64,000 nt of DNA from Piscinibacter sp. XHJ-5. GTDB lineage: Bacteria; Pseudomonadota; Gammaproteobacteria; Burkholderiales; Burkholderiaceae_C. Location of the stretch: NCBI RefSeq assembly GCF_029855045.1, contig NZ_CP123228.1, forward strand, positions 2,604,001 to 2,668,000, given 5' to 3'. This document shows positions 16,538 through 25,986 of this stretch, piece after piece. Numbering within the stretch: position 1 is the first letter of the stretch; every line of letters begins with the position of its first letter. Position numbers and translations under genes: made by a program. A model generated the notes under the pieces. That model searched no databases. It had not been told where the DNA came from and saw only the letters and a program-made list of their open reading frames with translations.

Positions 16538-17716
16538 TCAGGCGCGCTCGACGCAAAGCGCGATGCCTTGACCTCCACCGATGCACAACGAGACGACTGC
16601 CTTCCGGCCTCCTGTGCGCCTGAGGGCATGCGCTACCTTGGTCAGAAGGATGGCGCCGGTCGCTCCAATCGGGTGGCCATGCGCGATGGCACCGCCGTCG
16701 ACATTGAATCGGTCCGGGTCGACCTTCAGCTCGTCACGCACGACGAGCGCAATGGCCGCAAACGCCTCGTTGACCTCGAAGCGATCGACCTCCTCGATGT
16801 TCCATCCCGCGCCTTGCAGGGCCAGGCGAATGGCGGGCAAGGGCCCAAGTCCGAAGTAGCCGGGCTCGACGCCTGCCACACCGACGCCGCGGATGACGAG
16901 CAACGCGTCGAGTCGGGCCTCGTCAGCGACCTTGCGATTGCAGACGATCATGGCTGCTGCGCCGGCGTTCACGCCGGGCGCGTTGCCCGCAGTGATGGTT
17001 CCGTCGGGCCGAAACGCGGGCTTGAGCCGAGCCAGGCTCTCGACGGTCGTTTCGGGCCGGTTGGACTCGTCCGCAACGAAGGAGAGCGTTCCCTTCTTTC
17101 CCTTCAAAGTCAGCGGTTCGATCTCGGACTTGAACCAGCCAGCCTCCTGCGCGGCGGCGAACCGCTGCTGGCTTTGCGCGGCAAACTCATCCTGTGCTTC
17201 GCGGCTGAGCCCGAAACGCGTCACCAGGTCTTCGGTGTGCCAGCCCGAGTGCTTCGTCGAGAAGGCGTCGTGAAGCCCGTCGTGGAGCAACGAGTCGATC
17301 ATCTGCGCGTGACCCATGCGAGCCCCGAAGCGCATGCCCGGCACGAGGTACGGCGCGCGATCCATGTTCTCGACGCCGCCGGCGATGACGACGCGGGACA
17401 GTCCGGAGGACACCTCCGCGTAAGCCGAGACCACCGCCTGGGCGCCGGAGCCGCACACCCGGTTGACCGTCATGGCCGGCACGCTGACCGGCAAGCCGGC
17501 GTTCACGGAGGCTTGGCGAGCCACGTTCATGCCGTTGCCGGCCTGAACGACGTTCCCCATGACGACAGAGTCGACCTTCGCGGGATCCAGTCCCGATCGA
17601 CGGATGACCGCATCGATGACGTGTGCGCCGAGCGCGCTGGCGGGCATGTCCTTCAGCGAACCGCCGAAGCCGCCGATGGGGCTGCGAACCGGATGGCAAA
17701 TGACGATGTCATTCAT
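16538..17716 (-). CDS. acetyl-CoA C-acyltransferase (thiolase)
   Basis: 392 residues from ATG 17716. Active-site residues are C88 (NRVCGSGAQA), H348 (HPIGATG) and C378 (LCIGGGQG). It overlaps the preceding hydrolase gene by 8 bases, so translation is probably coupled. It is a paralogue of the thiolase at 6559 (shared WHTEDLV, NRVCGSGAQA and GHxIGATG blocks). The neighbours (two Asp-nucleophile hydrolases and a SnoaL-like protein) suggest beta-oxidation-like processing of a ring or epoxide-derived acyl-CoA, which is inference. Confidence 0.93.
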   Translation of the reverse strand: MNDIVICHPVRSPIGGFGGSLKDMPASALGAHVIDAVIRRSGLDPAKVDSVVMGNVVQAGNGMNVARQASVNAGLPVSVPAMTVNRVCGSGAQAVVSAYAEVSSGLSRVVIAGGVENMDRAPYLVPGMRFGARMGHAQMIDSLLHDGLHDAFSTKHSGWHTEDLVTRFGLSREAQDEFAAQSQQRFAAAQEAGWFKSEIEPLTLKGKKGTLSFVADESNRPETTVESLARLKPAFRPDGTITAGNAPGVNAGAAAMIVCNRKVADEARLDALLVIRGVGVAGVEPGYFGLGPLPAIRLALQGAGWNIEEVDRFEVNEAFAAIALVVRDELKVDPDRFNVDGGAIAHGHPIGATGAILLTKVAHALRRTGGRKAVVSLCIGGGQGIALCVERA

Positions 17717-18572
17717 GTCGGGCTCCTGTGGGTGCCGGCAGCGTGGCGAGCCACGAGCGGATTTCCTGATTGACGCGGGCAGGGGCGTCCTGATGCACCC
17801 AATGTCCCGCGGAGGGCACTGTGGCCAATCGGAGCGAAGCGGCAAAGTACTCCGTCAGCCCATCGAGCACACGGGGCGCGAAATACTCTTCGTCAGTACC
17901 CCAGACGATGAGGGTCGGAATGCCGAATCGGTAGCCGGCGGGCGTTTGCGGCCGGTAGGGAGGCGCGGCATAGTTGGCCTTGTAGTAGGCCATCATTCCG
18001 TCAATCGGATTCTCATTCAGATATCGGCTGATGGTCGCCTGCCAGTCGGAATTGCGGATGTTCCTGGTCACGAGCTCGACGTTCTTGTCGTCGCCCGGCT
18101 GGTATTGAAGATAGGGCAGGGTGTACGCCGACATCGCCTGCTGCTTTCTGTCGCCGTGCACGACGGAATCGAAGGTCGATAGCACGGGCGCATTCAGCAG
18201 CGCGAGCCCCTTCACCACGTGGGGAAATCGCAGCGCGACTGCCTGAGCCAAGGCGCCGCCCCAGTCATGCCCAACGATAACGGCCGGCCCTTGGCCGAAG
18301 TGCTCGACGATGGCCGCGACGTCCTCGGCCACGGCCGGCAGCGCGTAACTCTCAACCCCCACCGGGACGCTGCTGGGCGGAAAGCCTCGCAGGCGCGGTG
18401 TCACGACGAGATGGTCGCGGGAGAGATCTTCGATCTGTGCTGCGAAGGTGCCTTCATGATCGGGAAAGCCATGCAGAAGAATCACGAGCGGGCCCTGACC
18501 GTAGCTCGCGTAGAGGATGTCGATATTCCCGTTGCGAATGAACGCAGCAGGATCGCGTGACGAAACGGGCAT
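17709..18572 (-). CDS. alpha/beta hydrolase (epoxide hydrolase/haloacid dehalogenase-like)
   Basis: 287 residues, cytoplasmic. The motif order is LHGFPDHEGTF (HGxP oxyanion motif), VGHDWGG with an Asp nucleophile, the acid in VWGTDEEYFAP and His in SAGHWVHQDAP. HGFP plus HDWGG is the signature of soluble epoxide hydrolases and fluoroacetate-dehalogenase relatives. It lies between the SnoaL-like gene (37 bases upstream) and the thiolase (8-base overlap) on one transcript. Confidence 0.9.
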   Translation of the reverse strand: MPVSSRDPAAFIRNGNIDILYASYGQGPLVILLHGFPDHEGTFAAQIEDLSRDHLVVTPRLRGFPPSSVPVGVESYALPAVAEDVAAIVEHFGQGPAVIVGHDWGGALAQAVALRFPHVVKGLALLNAPVLSTFDSVVHGDRKQQAMSAYTLPYLQYQPGDDKNVELVTRNIRNSDWQATISRYLNENPIDGMMAYYKANYAAPPYRPQTPAGYRFGIPTLIVWGTDEEYFAPRVLDGLTEYFAASLRLATVPSAGHWVHQDAPARVNQEIRSWLATLPAPTGARHE

Positions 18573-18609
18573 TTGTTGCCCTCCATGTTTGATGATGTCG
18601 AATGCCGAA

Positions 18610-19158
18610 CTACTTCTTCGCCGTCGGCAGATACGGAGTGAAGTATTCGGGGTCGGTGCGCGATGGAGTCAGGCGGTCGTTGGTCGTCGTGGAACCGACA
18701 TAACGCTCGAAGATCTTCCATCCCCTGTCCGAGCGGCGCAGGCGGTCGACCATGGTCGAGTAGATCCAGATCGCCGGAAGATCGTCGGGACTCTCCATGG
18801 CCTGGCCCGCCGCCAGCGCTGGTGCCGCTTCGGGGTGGGCGAACCTCACCAGCAGATTGTGGTAGCGGACGATGACGCCTCCGTCCTCATCCGAGTCCAC
18901 GATGTGATTGGTGGCGTGCCGACTGACCCCCGGGATGATGTAGGGATAGATGTCGTTGAAGAAGCGACGGGTTTCATCCTGGCCTCGGTTCGTTCCGTGC
19001 CAGTGGTAGGTGACGCTGTCCGGCAGGAACGCGTCGACCAGGGCATCGACGTCCCATACGTCGAAGAGCCAATTGACTCGGTTGACGAAGTCGATCGCGC
19101 TCGCGCGATCCTCGGTCGTCACGGTGCTGTAGGGCCGTACGGGTGGGAGTTGAATCAT
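18610..19158 (-). CDS. nuclear transport factor 2/SnoaL-like protein
   Basis: 182 residues from ATG 19158; the longer open frame upstream is Arg-rich and unlike protein. The pattern AIDFVNRVNWLFDVWDVDAL then SVTYHWHGTNRGQDETRRFF and HIVDSDEDGGVIVRYHNLLV fits the cone-shaped NTF2/SnoaL fold used by small isomerases, dehydratases and ring-hydroxylase partners. A DRLRRSDRGWKIFERYVG closing strand is typical. It is the first gene of the minus-strand hydrolase-thiolase operon. The specific reaction is unknown. Confidence 0.78.
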   Translation of the reverse strand: MIQLPPVRPYSTVTTEDRASAIDFVNRVNWLFDVWDVDALVDAFLPDSVTYHWHGTNRGQDETRRFFNDIYPYIIPGVSRHATNHIVDSDEDGGVIVRYHNLLVRFAHPEAAPALAAGQAMESPDDLPAIWIYSTMVDRLRRSDRGWKIFERYVGSTTTNDRLTPSRTDPEYFTPYLPTAKK

Positions 19159-19304
19159 GAGGATGGGTTGAGCGCCGCGGAGAGCTGACTTGAATGAGTT
19201 CGCAAAGGGTAGCGTCCTCTGCGGCTGCCATGGACAGGCGGCGCCGGAAACACGTTTTGCATTTCCATCAATAGTGGCCGCCTGCATTCGCAGGCGATGC
19301 CTGG

Positions 19305-22300
19305 CTAGGCCCGCCACCACCGGTGGCCTCGCCCCCGCTTGGCATACGCGGCCGCGGCGGGAATGATCAGCTCGACGCGCGTACCGGCGTCCGGCTTGCT
19401 GTGGATCTCGAGTGAGCCATGCACGAGCAGCGCGCGCTCGCGCATGCCAGCGAGCCCATGGTGACCCGGTCGCCCGGCATTCAGCACGTCGGCAGCAATG
19501 CCCTGCCCGTCGTCGCAGATCGACAGCCACAGGCTGCGCCGCTGGTACCGGATCACCATGTCGATGCGTCGGGCACCTGCGTGCCGCCAGGCATTGCGCA
19601 CCGCTTCGCGGGCAATGCGGTAGACCTCCTCGCGCACGAGCGGCGCCAGGTCACGCGGCTCGCCCTCGACGATCACGTGCAGCGCGGGGCCCTCCTGGCC
19701 ATCCTCGTCGCTCGCCAGCTCGTCACCGAGCGCGCGGATGCCCTCGGCGAGCTCGTTGCCGAAGAGCGTGGAGGAACGCAGGGCTTGCACCGCATCGCGT
19801 CCTTCGACGATCGCCTGCTCGGCCTGTTCGATGACGCCTTGCAGCTTCTGCCGAGCCTCGGGACGGTCGGGGAGCATGTAGGTGACGGCATGAAATTTCA
19901 GCAGCACGCCTTGGAAGCTCTGCAACAGCGTGTCGTGCAGCTCGCGTGCGATGCGCATGCGCTCGCCTACGCGGTCTTGCGTGCGCAACTCGTAGCGGCG
20001 ACGCAGCAGGCGCAGCCGCAGCCTGTACAGCATGAACAAGGCAGCGACCAGCGCCGCACCGCAGGCGGTGCGAAACCAGGTGGTCTGCCAGTACGCCGGG
20101 CTCACCGAAAACGCGAGCGATGCACCGGTCTCGTTCCACACGCCGTCGTTGTTGGAGGCGATCACCGTGAACCGGTAGTCGCCCGGCGGGAGGTCGGTGT
20201 AGAAGGCTTGCCGGCGCGTGCCCACATCCTGCCACCGGCCGTCGTGGCCTTCCAGCTTGTAGCGGAAGTTCATCTTCTCGGGCGCCACGAGGCTCAGCGC
20301 CGTGTAGTGGATCTGCAGATCGCGCACCAGCGGCGGCAGCCGCAACCGTTGTCCCGTATCGCTCGTCGCCGCGTACGCCTGGCGATCGGCGATGACCTGT
20401 TCGACATGCACGGGCGGCGGCAGCCTGTTGCGGCGCAGGCGGGTCGGGTCGACGATGCTTGCGATGGCGAGGTTCGTGTACCACAGCCTGCCATCCGCGG
20501 CCTTCGCGGCACGCGGACCGTTGCTGCCGAACGCGGCCGAGGGCCTGACCCCGTCGGAGCTGTCCAGCACGGTGAAGGGAACCGTCCGGTCGACGATGCG
20601 TCCCTGGTCTGCGGCTGCTGTCCACGCCTCCATCTCCGCGCGCGCGATGCGGACCAGCCCGCACGCCGTGTGCAGCCACAGGTCACGCGCGTCGTCCTCG
20701 AGGGTCCAGTCGACCGGATCGCAGGGCAGTCCTCCCTTGGTGTCGAGTGTGGCGACGCGCCCGTTCTTCAATCGGCTCACGCCGCCCTGGGTGGCGGCCC
20801 AGAGCGCGCCGTCGCGATCGAAGCGCAGGTCGTGGACGCGACCCCGTCCCAGGCCGTCGGCCGTCGCATAGCGCGCCAGCACCTGGCCGTCCGATACGTG
20901 GGCGATGCCTCCGGTCGCGAATCCCAGCCAGAGGCCGGTGCCCGCCGGATCGGCGGCCAGCCGTGTCGCGGCGCCTGCGTCGCCGAGGCTGGACCAGGGA
21001 AGCTCATCGAGCCTGCGGTCCGCGGACCAGCGCAACAAGCCCCGTTCACGGTGTGCGATCCACACGTTGCCCCGGCTGTCCTCTGCGAAGCTGTCCACGA
21101 TCCCGGCGGGTACACCCACCGCGATGATGACGTGATGGTCCTTCACGTAGCCGACCTCCCCCGTGCCGGCGAACCAGATCCTTCCCTGCGAATCCTGGAA
21201 GAGCGATCCCACCCGGCGGAGCGCTTCGACGCGGCCTGCGCGCGGCTGGTAGACCGTCATCCGGCCCTCGCTCCATCGGTTCAGGCCGGTCCGCGTACTG
21301 AACCAGAGGCTTCCATCGGATGCGGAGAGGACAGCGCCAACCCAGTCGTCCGACAAGCCCTGCCGAACGGTCAACGTGGTGACAGCCAACTCGCGAAAGC
21401 GATCGAGGCCCTCCCGGGTGGACACCCAGATGTTGCCCTCCCGGTCCTCGAAGATCCGGTGGACCGAGTCGTTCGAGAGCCCGTCCGCGAGTGCATACCG
21501 GTCGACGCGTCCATCGTGGAGGTGCAGCAGCCCCTGCTCCGTTCCGATCCACAGCGCGCCCTGGCGGTCTCGCAGCAGCGACTCGTACAGGACCGGACCG
21601 GCGACGCCCGCCAGCGCCAGGGGATCGACACGGCCGTCGTCGACGCGAACGATGCCGCCCCGGGTGCCGAGCAGCAGCGTGCCATCCTTGTCGATGGCCT
21701 GGCTTCCGATGCCTGCAGGGACATGGCCGACGAGTGGATAGCGTTGCGGCGGCCCGGGACGCCAGCGCCACAACCCGCTGGCCGCCACGACCCACAAGCG
21801 GGCGTGCGAGTCCTCGTGCAAGGCCGCCACCCATGGGCCGAACGTGCCGTCCTGGCCATCGCAGTGGACGCCGGCCGCGCGGACAGCGCAGACGTGGCCG
21901 TCCGCGGCCGTCGACTGCGTACCGACCCAGATCGTCCCTTGACGATCCTCGAACAGCGCATTGATGCCCCGACCCGCCAGCGGCGGATAGGCGGTGAGAT
22001 GGCGGCCGTTCCAGCTGGCCAGCCCCGACAGCGTCCCGATCCACAGCGTCCCGTCGCGCGCGACGAGCAGCGTTCGGATGAAGCTGTTGGGAAGCGCTTC
22101 GCCCGCCGGTGGCAGCCAGGGCACGTTGCGCACGCCGTCGAAACGCGTCAGGCCGAAATCGGTGCCGAGCCACAGATAGCCGTCCGGCGTCTGCGCTATA
22201 GGGCCGATCGTTCCCTTGGCGAAGCCTTCGCTCAGGCGCCACGCCGTGTGGGCGTACTGGCCGATGTCGAGCGCCGGATCCAGCGCCTGCGCGCACCGGC

Positions 22301-22355
22301 ACCACGCGATGAGCGCCGCGCAGAACGCCACCCCGAGTGACCCGCCGACCCTCAT
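19305..22355 (-). CDS. two-component propeller sensor histidine kinase (Reg_prop, Y_Y_Y, HisKA_3, HATPase_c)
   Basis: 1,016 residues from ATG 22355, which overlaps the TonB receptor stop (ATGA). A signal peptide is followed by many beta-propeller blades of the type GYLWLGTDFGLTRFDG, LWIGTLSGLASWNG and NIWVSTREGLDRF (to about residue 680). Then come a Y_Y_Y domain (FRYKLEGHDGRWQDVG), one membrane helix (about 755-775), HisKA_3 with H807 in ARELHDTLLQSFQG, and HATPase (DDGQGI, GLAGMRERA). It should sense a periplasmic ligand and phosphorylate a NarL/FixJ-type regulator. The architecture resembles Bacteroidetes glycan sensors but lacks a fused output domain. Confidence 0.92.
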   Translation of the reverse strand: MRVGGSLGVAFCAALIAWCRCAQALDPALDIGQYAHTAWRLSEGFAKGTIGPIAQTPDGYLWLGTDFGLTRFDGVRNVPWLPPAGEALPNSFIRTLLVARDGTLWIGTLSGLASWNGRHLTAYPPLAGRGINALFEDRQGTIWVGTQSTAADGHVCAVRAAGVHCDGQDGTFGPWVAALHEDSHARLWVVAASGLWRWRPGPPQRYPLVGHVPAGIGSQAIDKDGTLLLGTRGGIVRVDDGRVDPLALAGVAGPVLYESLLRDRQGALWIGTEQGLLHLHDGRVDRYALADGLSNDSVHRIFEDREGNIWVSTREGLDRFRELAVTTLTVRQGLSDDWVGAVLSASDGSLWFSTRTGLNRWSEGRMTVYQPRAGRVEALRRVGSLFQDSQGRIWFAGTGEVGYVKDHHVIIAVGVPAGIVDSFAEDSRGNVWIAHRERGLLRWSADRRLDELPWSSLGDAGAATRLAADPAGTGLWLGFATGGIAHVSDGQVLARYATADGLGRGRVHDLRFDRDGALWAATQGGVSRLKNGRVATLDTKGGLPCDPVDWTLEDDARDLWLHTACGLVRIARAEMEAWTAAADQGRIVDRTVPFTVLDSSDGVRPSAAFGSNGPRAAKAADGRLWYTNLAIASIVDPTRLRRNRLPPPVHVEQVIADRQAYAATSDTGQRLRLPPLVRDLQIHYTALSLVAPEKMNFRYKLEGHDGRWQDVGTRRQAFYTDLPPGDYRFTVIASNNDGVWNETGASLAFSVSPAYWQTTWFRTACGAALVAALFMLYRLRLRLLRRRYELRTQDRVGERMRIARELHDTLLQSFQGVLLKFHAVTYMLPDRPEARQKLQGVIEQAEQAIVEGRDAVQALRSSTLFGNELAEGIRALGDELASDEDGQEGPALHVIVEGEPRDLAPLVREEVYRIAREAVRNAWRHAGARRIDMVIRYQRRSLWLSICDDGQGIAADVLNAGRPGHHGLAGMRERALLVHGSLEIHSKPDAGTRVELIIPAAAAYAKRGRGHRWWRA

Positions 22356-24955
22356 GTCTGCAGGCGCAGTCGCACGTAGATCGTGCGGCCGACGAGGTCG
22401 TAGTTGTAGACGTCGTAGCCCCGGAAGTGCGTGGAGTACGGCGGCAGCTTGTCGGCCAGGTTGGTGGCGCCGACGCGAAGGCTCATTGCACTCAACATGC
22501 CCGCTGCGCCACCCAGCATCCGACCGACCGCGACCTCGATGCTCGCGTCCAGGTACCACACGTTGCCCAGCGTGCGCGGGGGCGTGTAATCGGTGTAGCG
22601 CCCGACGTGGCGAGCGGCAAGGTACACGTCGAGCGCGTCGTCGGGCTTCCAGCCCAACGACGCCGTGGCCTTGAGCCGCGGCGCGAAGATGCCGTCGGCC
22701 TTGGCGCGCGACAGCCGGTCCACGTCCGCGCCGCCGGGCGTGCTCGCACCGTTGAACTTGGTCATGTAGGTGGCTGCGATCGCGGGTGTGAACACGCCGG
22801 CCGTCGTCTTCACGTTCCAGTCCACGCTGGCGTCGATCCCTTCCTGGCGCATCGCGCCGAAGTTGATGTAGGTGCCGTCGACCGTCACGATGGGGCCCGG
22901 CTGGCCGCCGGTGGACGGGCCTCGCACGACGCGGCCGGGGTAGAGGCTTTCGTTGTCGACGATGAACTGCCCACCCGGCAGGTTGATGGCGTTGTCGATG
23001 CGCAGCGTCCACGCGGTCAGCGACAGGTTGAGCGCGCCCGCGTTTTGCGGCGACCACACCAGGCCCAAGGTGGCCGACCTGCCTGTCGTGGGCTGGAGGG
23101 CGGGGTTGCCGCCCTGGATCTGCTGGACGATCACGGTCTCCCCGTTGCGCACCGGATCGACGGCGGACTGCGAAAACCGGACCAGCGGCGCAGCCAGGTT
23201 GTAGAGCGTGGGCGGCTTGAAGGCGGTACCCACCGTGCCGCGCAGCACCAAGGGCTCGACCGGACGCAGCTCCATGCCGGCCTGCCACGTCGTCTTGCTG
23301 CCGAAGTCGCTGTAGCGGTCGCCGCGTGCCGCGCCCGTCAGGGTCAGCAACTCGCGCCGCCCGCCGCGCTCGTCGCTGCGCGCCAGCAGCGGTGCGCGCA
23401 GCTCGGCGAACAGCGACTTCGCGGTGCGCTCCGCATCGAAGCCGCGCGCGAGCGTGCTCTTCTCGACCTCGACGCCGACCACGGCGTCGAGCATGCCTGC
23501 CGGCAATCGCAGCGCCGGACCCCGCACGAATCCGTTGACCAGCCTGGCATCGCCTTTGAACGGTGCAGGAGTGAATGTCGAATAGATCGACGCCAGCACG
23601 TCAGAGCCGGCCATGGGCCCGTCGACGAACGGATTCAGCGCCGTGCGCGGATCCGACGACGCGAGCGCCGAGCCGAGCCGTGCTGCGTCGGGCCGTCCGT
23701 AGACGTCAAACGAGCCCCGGTCCCGCGACGCCAACGCCGAGAACTCCCAGTTCCAGTTGCCGAGCTCGCCGCGCGCGCCCACGACAGGGCGCACGAAGGC
23801 CTCGTGGAAGCTGCTTCGCGACAGCGGCTCGGCGCCTTGCACCACCCCCGAGACGCGCACGTCCGTGCCGAAGGGGTTGAAGGCGTTGGTGGCCGGCACG
23901 GTGTTCAGCTGCAGGAAGGGCGGCGCGTTCGTCACGTCCTCTTCATAGCGCGATGCGAGCATCTCGGCGAACAGGACGATGCCGTTGGCCAGCCGGTAGT
24001 CCCCCGCAAGGAAGACGCCCGTACGTCGTGACGCCGGCACGAGCGACTGGTACGACGTGAAGGAACCCGTGTTCTGCATGCCGGCCGTGGCCGCGAAGTC
24101 GGCCGGCCGCAGTCCGATGCCGGAGCTGCCGACCGGCACGGCCGCGAAGCTTGCATTCAGGCCCGGCAGATTGCCCGACACCGAGACGACATTGGCGGGA
24201 GTGCCGAAGAAGGGCGAACCGAGGTTCGGCCCGCCGAAGCGGCGATAGTCGGGGGATGCAGTGATCTCGCGATCGCGACCGTGCATCGCCGAGCGCTCGC
24301 TGTACAGGCCCATGATGGACAGGCGCACGGCATCGCGCTTCCATCCGGCGCCCAGCGACACGTTCTTCTCGTCGGTGTTCTTCGCGCCCTTGTAGCCGAG
24401 CGTCGCTTCCGCGCCGTGGAACTCGGACCGCAGGACGATGTTGACCACGCCGGCCAGCGCCTCACCTCCATAGATGGCTGATGAACCGCTCGGGAGCACG
24501 TCGATGCGCTCCACCATCGACAGGGGGATGGTGTTGAGGTCGAAGAAGCCGAACGGCGCCACGCCGCCCGTGACGGCGTGCGTGCGCCGCCCGTTGATCA
24601 GGATCAGCGTCGAGCCCTCGCGCGCGCCGCGCAGCCGCACCGAGGTTCCGATGAACGTGGACTCCAGCGAGTTGAGCGACGCTTCAGGCACCGTGGCGAG
24701 GAAATCGGCGACGCTGGTCTGGCCGCTGCGCTCGATCCGCTCGCGCTCGTAGGTGTGCACGTCCTGGGCTGACTGCACGGCCGCGCGCGGCAGGCGCGAC
24801 CCGGTGACCTGGACCGGCTCCAGACGCTGTGCGGCCAGCTCGCTTCCCGTGCGCTCGAGCTGGGCGGCTGCGAGCTGCGCCCCGCACGCTGTGCACACCG
24901 CGGCTGCCCGTCCGCCCATGCGCTGCCAAGAGTCACCGGTCTGCGAGCCCGACAT
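22352..24955 (-). CDS. TonB-dependent outer-membrane receptor
   Basis: 867 residues. The plug domain contains VQVTGSRLPRAAVQSAQDVH (TonB-box-like), SVRLRGAREGSTLILINGRR, VERIDVLPSGSSAIYGGEAL and GVVNIVLR. The barrel ends NLADKLPPYSTHFRGYDVYN and finishes in an aromatic-poor RLRLQT. The N-terminus (MSGSQTGDSW) is a weak signal peptide containing two Cys, so the true start may differ. It most resembles large TonB receptors of the oligosaccharide/organic-ligand class rather than siderophore receptors. It is translationally coupled to the propeller kinase, implying co-ordinated uptake and sensing. Confidence 0.92.
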   Translation of the reverse strand: MSGSQTGDSWQRMGGRAAAVCTACGAQLAAAQLERTGSELAAQRLEPVQVTGSRLPRAAVQSAQDVHTYERERIERSGQTSVADFLATVPEASLNSLESTFIGTSVRLRGAREGSTLILINGRRTHAVTGGVAPFGFFDLNTIPLSMVERIDVLPSGSSAIYGGEALAGVVNIVLRSEFHGAEATLGYKGAKNTDEKNVSLGAGWKRDAVRLSIMGLYSERSAMHGRDREITASPDYRRFGGPNLGSPFFGTPANVVSVSGNLPGLNASFAAVPVGSSGIGLRPADFAATAGMQNTGSFTSYQSLVPASRRTGVFLAGDYRLANGIVLFAEMLASRYEEDVTNAPPFLQLNTVPATNAFNPFGTDVRVSGVVQGAEPLSRSSFHEAFVRPVVGARGELGNWNWEFSALASRDRGSFDVYGRPDAARLGSALASSDPRTALNPFVDGPMAGSDVLASIYSTFTPAPFKGDARLVNGFVRGPALRLPAGMLDAVVGVEVEKSTLARGFDAERTAKSLFAELRAPLLARSDERGGRRELLTLTGAARGDRYSDFGSKTTWQAGMELRPVEPLVLRGTVGTAFKPPTLYNLAAPLVRFSQSAVDPVRNGETVIVQQIQGGNPALQPTTGRSATLGLVWSPQNAGALNLSLTAWTLRIDNAINLPGGQFIVDNESLYPGRVVRGPSTGGQPGPIVTVDGTYINFGAMRQEGIDASVDWNVKTTAGVFTPAIAATYMTKFNGASTPGGADVDRLSRAKADGIFAPRLKATASLGWKPDDALDVYLAARHVGRYTDYTPPRTLGNVWYLDASIEVAVGRMLGGAAGMLSAMSLRVGATNLADKLPPYSTHFRGYDVYNYDLVGRTIYVRLRLQT

Positions 24956-25050
24956 GGTGCGCCTCCGTCGGCCGGCCCGGCGCCGTTGCCGGGTCCAACG
25001 CGGACTCTACGCGCTTGGGCGGGCGCCTGAGCAGACGTGGTACGCGAGCG

Positions 25051-25809
25051 TCACCCCGCTGAGACGGCGCACGGCCGCGCCGCCGGCAGGGCACTTCCGA
25101 CCGATCGCCGTTCGAAGGACCGCAGGATGCCCAGTCGTGCCGCGATGGTCACCAGTTCGGGCAGGGATGCGGCCTGCATCTTGCGCATGAGGCTGCCCCG
25201 ATGCGCCTTGACCGTGATCTCGCTGATACCCAGCTCGCTGCCCACCTGCTTGTTGAGCAGGCCGCAGACGACGAGGCCCATCACCTGGCGTTCGCGCCGA
25301 CTCAGCGATGCATAGCGGCCGCGCAGCGGGTTCAGCTGAATCTCGTGGTCGAGCGCGACCCGGCTGCGCTCGAGCGCGCTCGTGATGGCACCGATCATCA
25401 CGTCGTTGCGAAACGGCTTGGTCAGGAATTCATAGGCGCCGGCCTTCATGGCCTGAACCGTCATCGGCACGTCCCCATGGCCCGTGATGAAGATGATGGG
25501 CATGTCGGGACGTTCGGCCGCCAAGCGCCTTTGCACCTCCAGGCCGTCGAGACCGCCCGGCATGGTGATGTCGAGGACCAGGCAGCTCGGCTCGCGACGG
25601 CGCGCAGACGCGAGGAACTCCTGTGCGCAGGCGAATGTCTCGGGCCGCCAGCCGGCAGACACGATGAGCAACTCCAGCGACTCGCGCACGGACACGTCGT
25701 CATCCACGACGAACACGACCGGATTCGTGTTCGAATTGCAGGTGATGCCGGCGAACGTCCCTGCGACGTCGATGTCTGCCGAAGTGATCGGGTTGTCGAT
25801 GCTGAGCAT
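25051..25809 (-). CDS. FixJ/LuxR-type response regulator
   Basis: 252 residues: receiver domain (VVFVVDDDVSVRESLELLIV, phospho-acceptor D80, TGHGDVPMTVQAMKAGA, K in FLTKPF) and a C-terminal LuxR helix-turn-helix (LSRRERQVMGLVVCGLLNKQ, LGISEITVKAHRG). It is first in the minus-strand set RR - TonB receptor (96-base gap) - propeller kinase, so it is the likely output of that kinase and probably self-regulated. A close paralogue is at 54300-55010. The divergent promoter region contains CCCGATTCGGG and CCCCGATCGGGG dyads. Confidence 0.92.
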   Translation of the reverse strand: MLSIDNPITSADIDVAGTFAGITCNSNTNPVVFVVDDDVSVRESLELLIVSAGWRPETFACAQEFLASARRREPSCLVLDITMPGGLDGLEVQRRLAAERPDMPIIFITGHGDVPMTVQAMKAGAYEFLTKPFRNDVMIGAITSALERSRVALDHEIQLNPLRGRYASLSRRERQVMGLVVCGLLNKQVGSELGISEITVKAHRGSLMRKMQAASLPELVTIAARLGILRSFERRSVGSALPAARPCAVSAG

Positions 25810-25920
25810 GATGGTTCCAGGAGCTGGGGCGTTGGAAATGGGTTGCGTGATCGGCGCCGTCGTGAATCTTCAGCGCGCTGCTGAACTTCAGGCTAGTGCA
25901 CGGACGGCCGCCTCTCAATT

Positions 25921-25980
25921 CCCGATTCGGGTCCATTTGGATGCGCCACATAGACCGGTCGCGCGCTCCCCCGATCGGGG
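25921..25980. promoter_or_regulatory. two dyads between divergent two-component genes
   Basis: CCCGA-T-TCGGG (25921-25931) and the perfect 12-base palindrome CCCCGATCGGGG (25969-25980) lie 38 bases apart between the FixJ-like gene (start 25809) and the NarL-type kinase gene (start 25987). They share the CCCGAT/ATCGGG half-site and may bind one of the two adjacent regulators. The second dyad touches the kinase start region, so it could block translation initiation or transcription. Confidence 0.45.
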
Positions 25981-25986
25981 AATCGG

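Noticed and set aside
19419..22340. 973-residue open frame on the plus strand
   Set aside because: Antisense to the propeller kinase, whose blade, HisKA and HATPase motifs are unmistakable. The plus frame has no recognisable motif.
22356..23288. N-terminal extension of the propeller kinase frame by 311 codons
   Set aside because: That stretch overlaps the TonB receptor in another frame and lacks protein character; the signal peptide starts at 22355.
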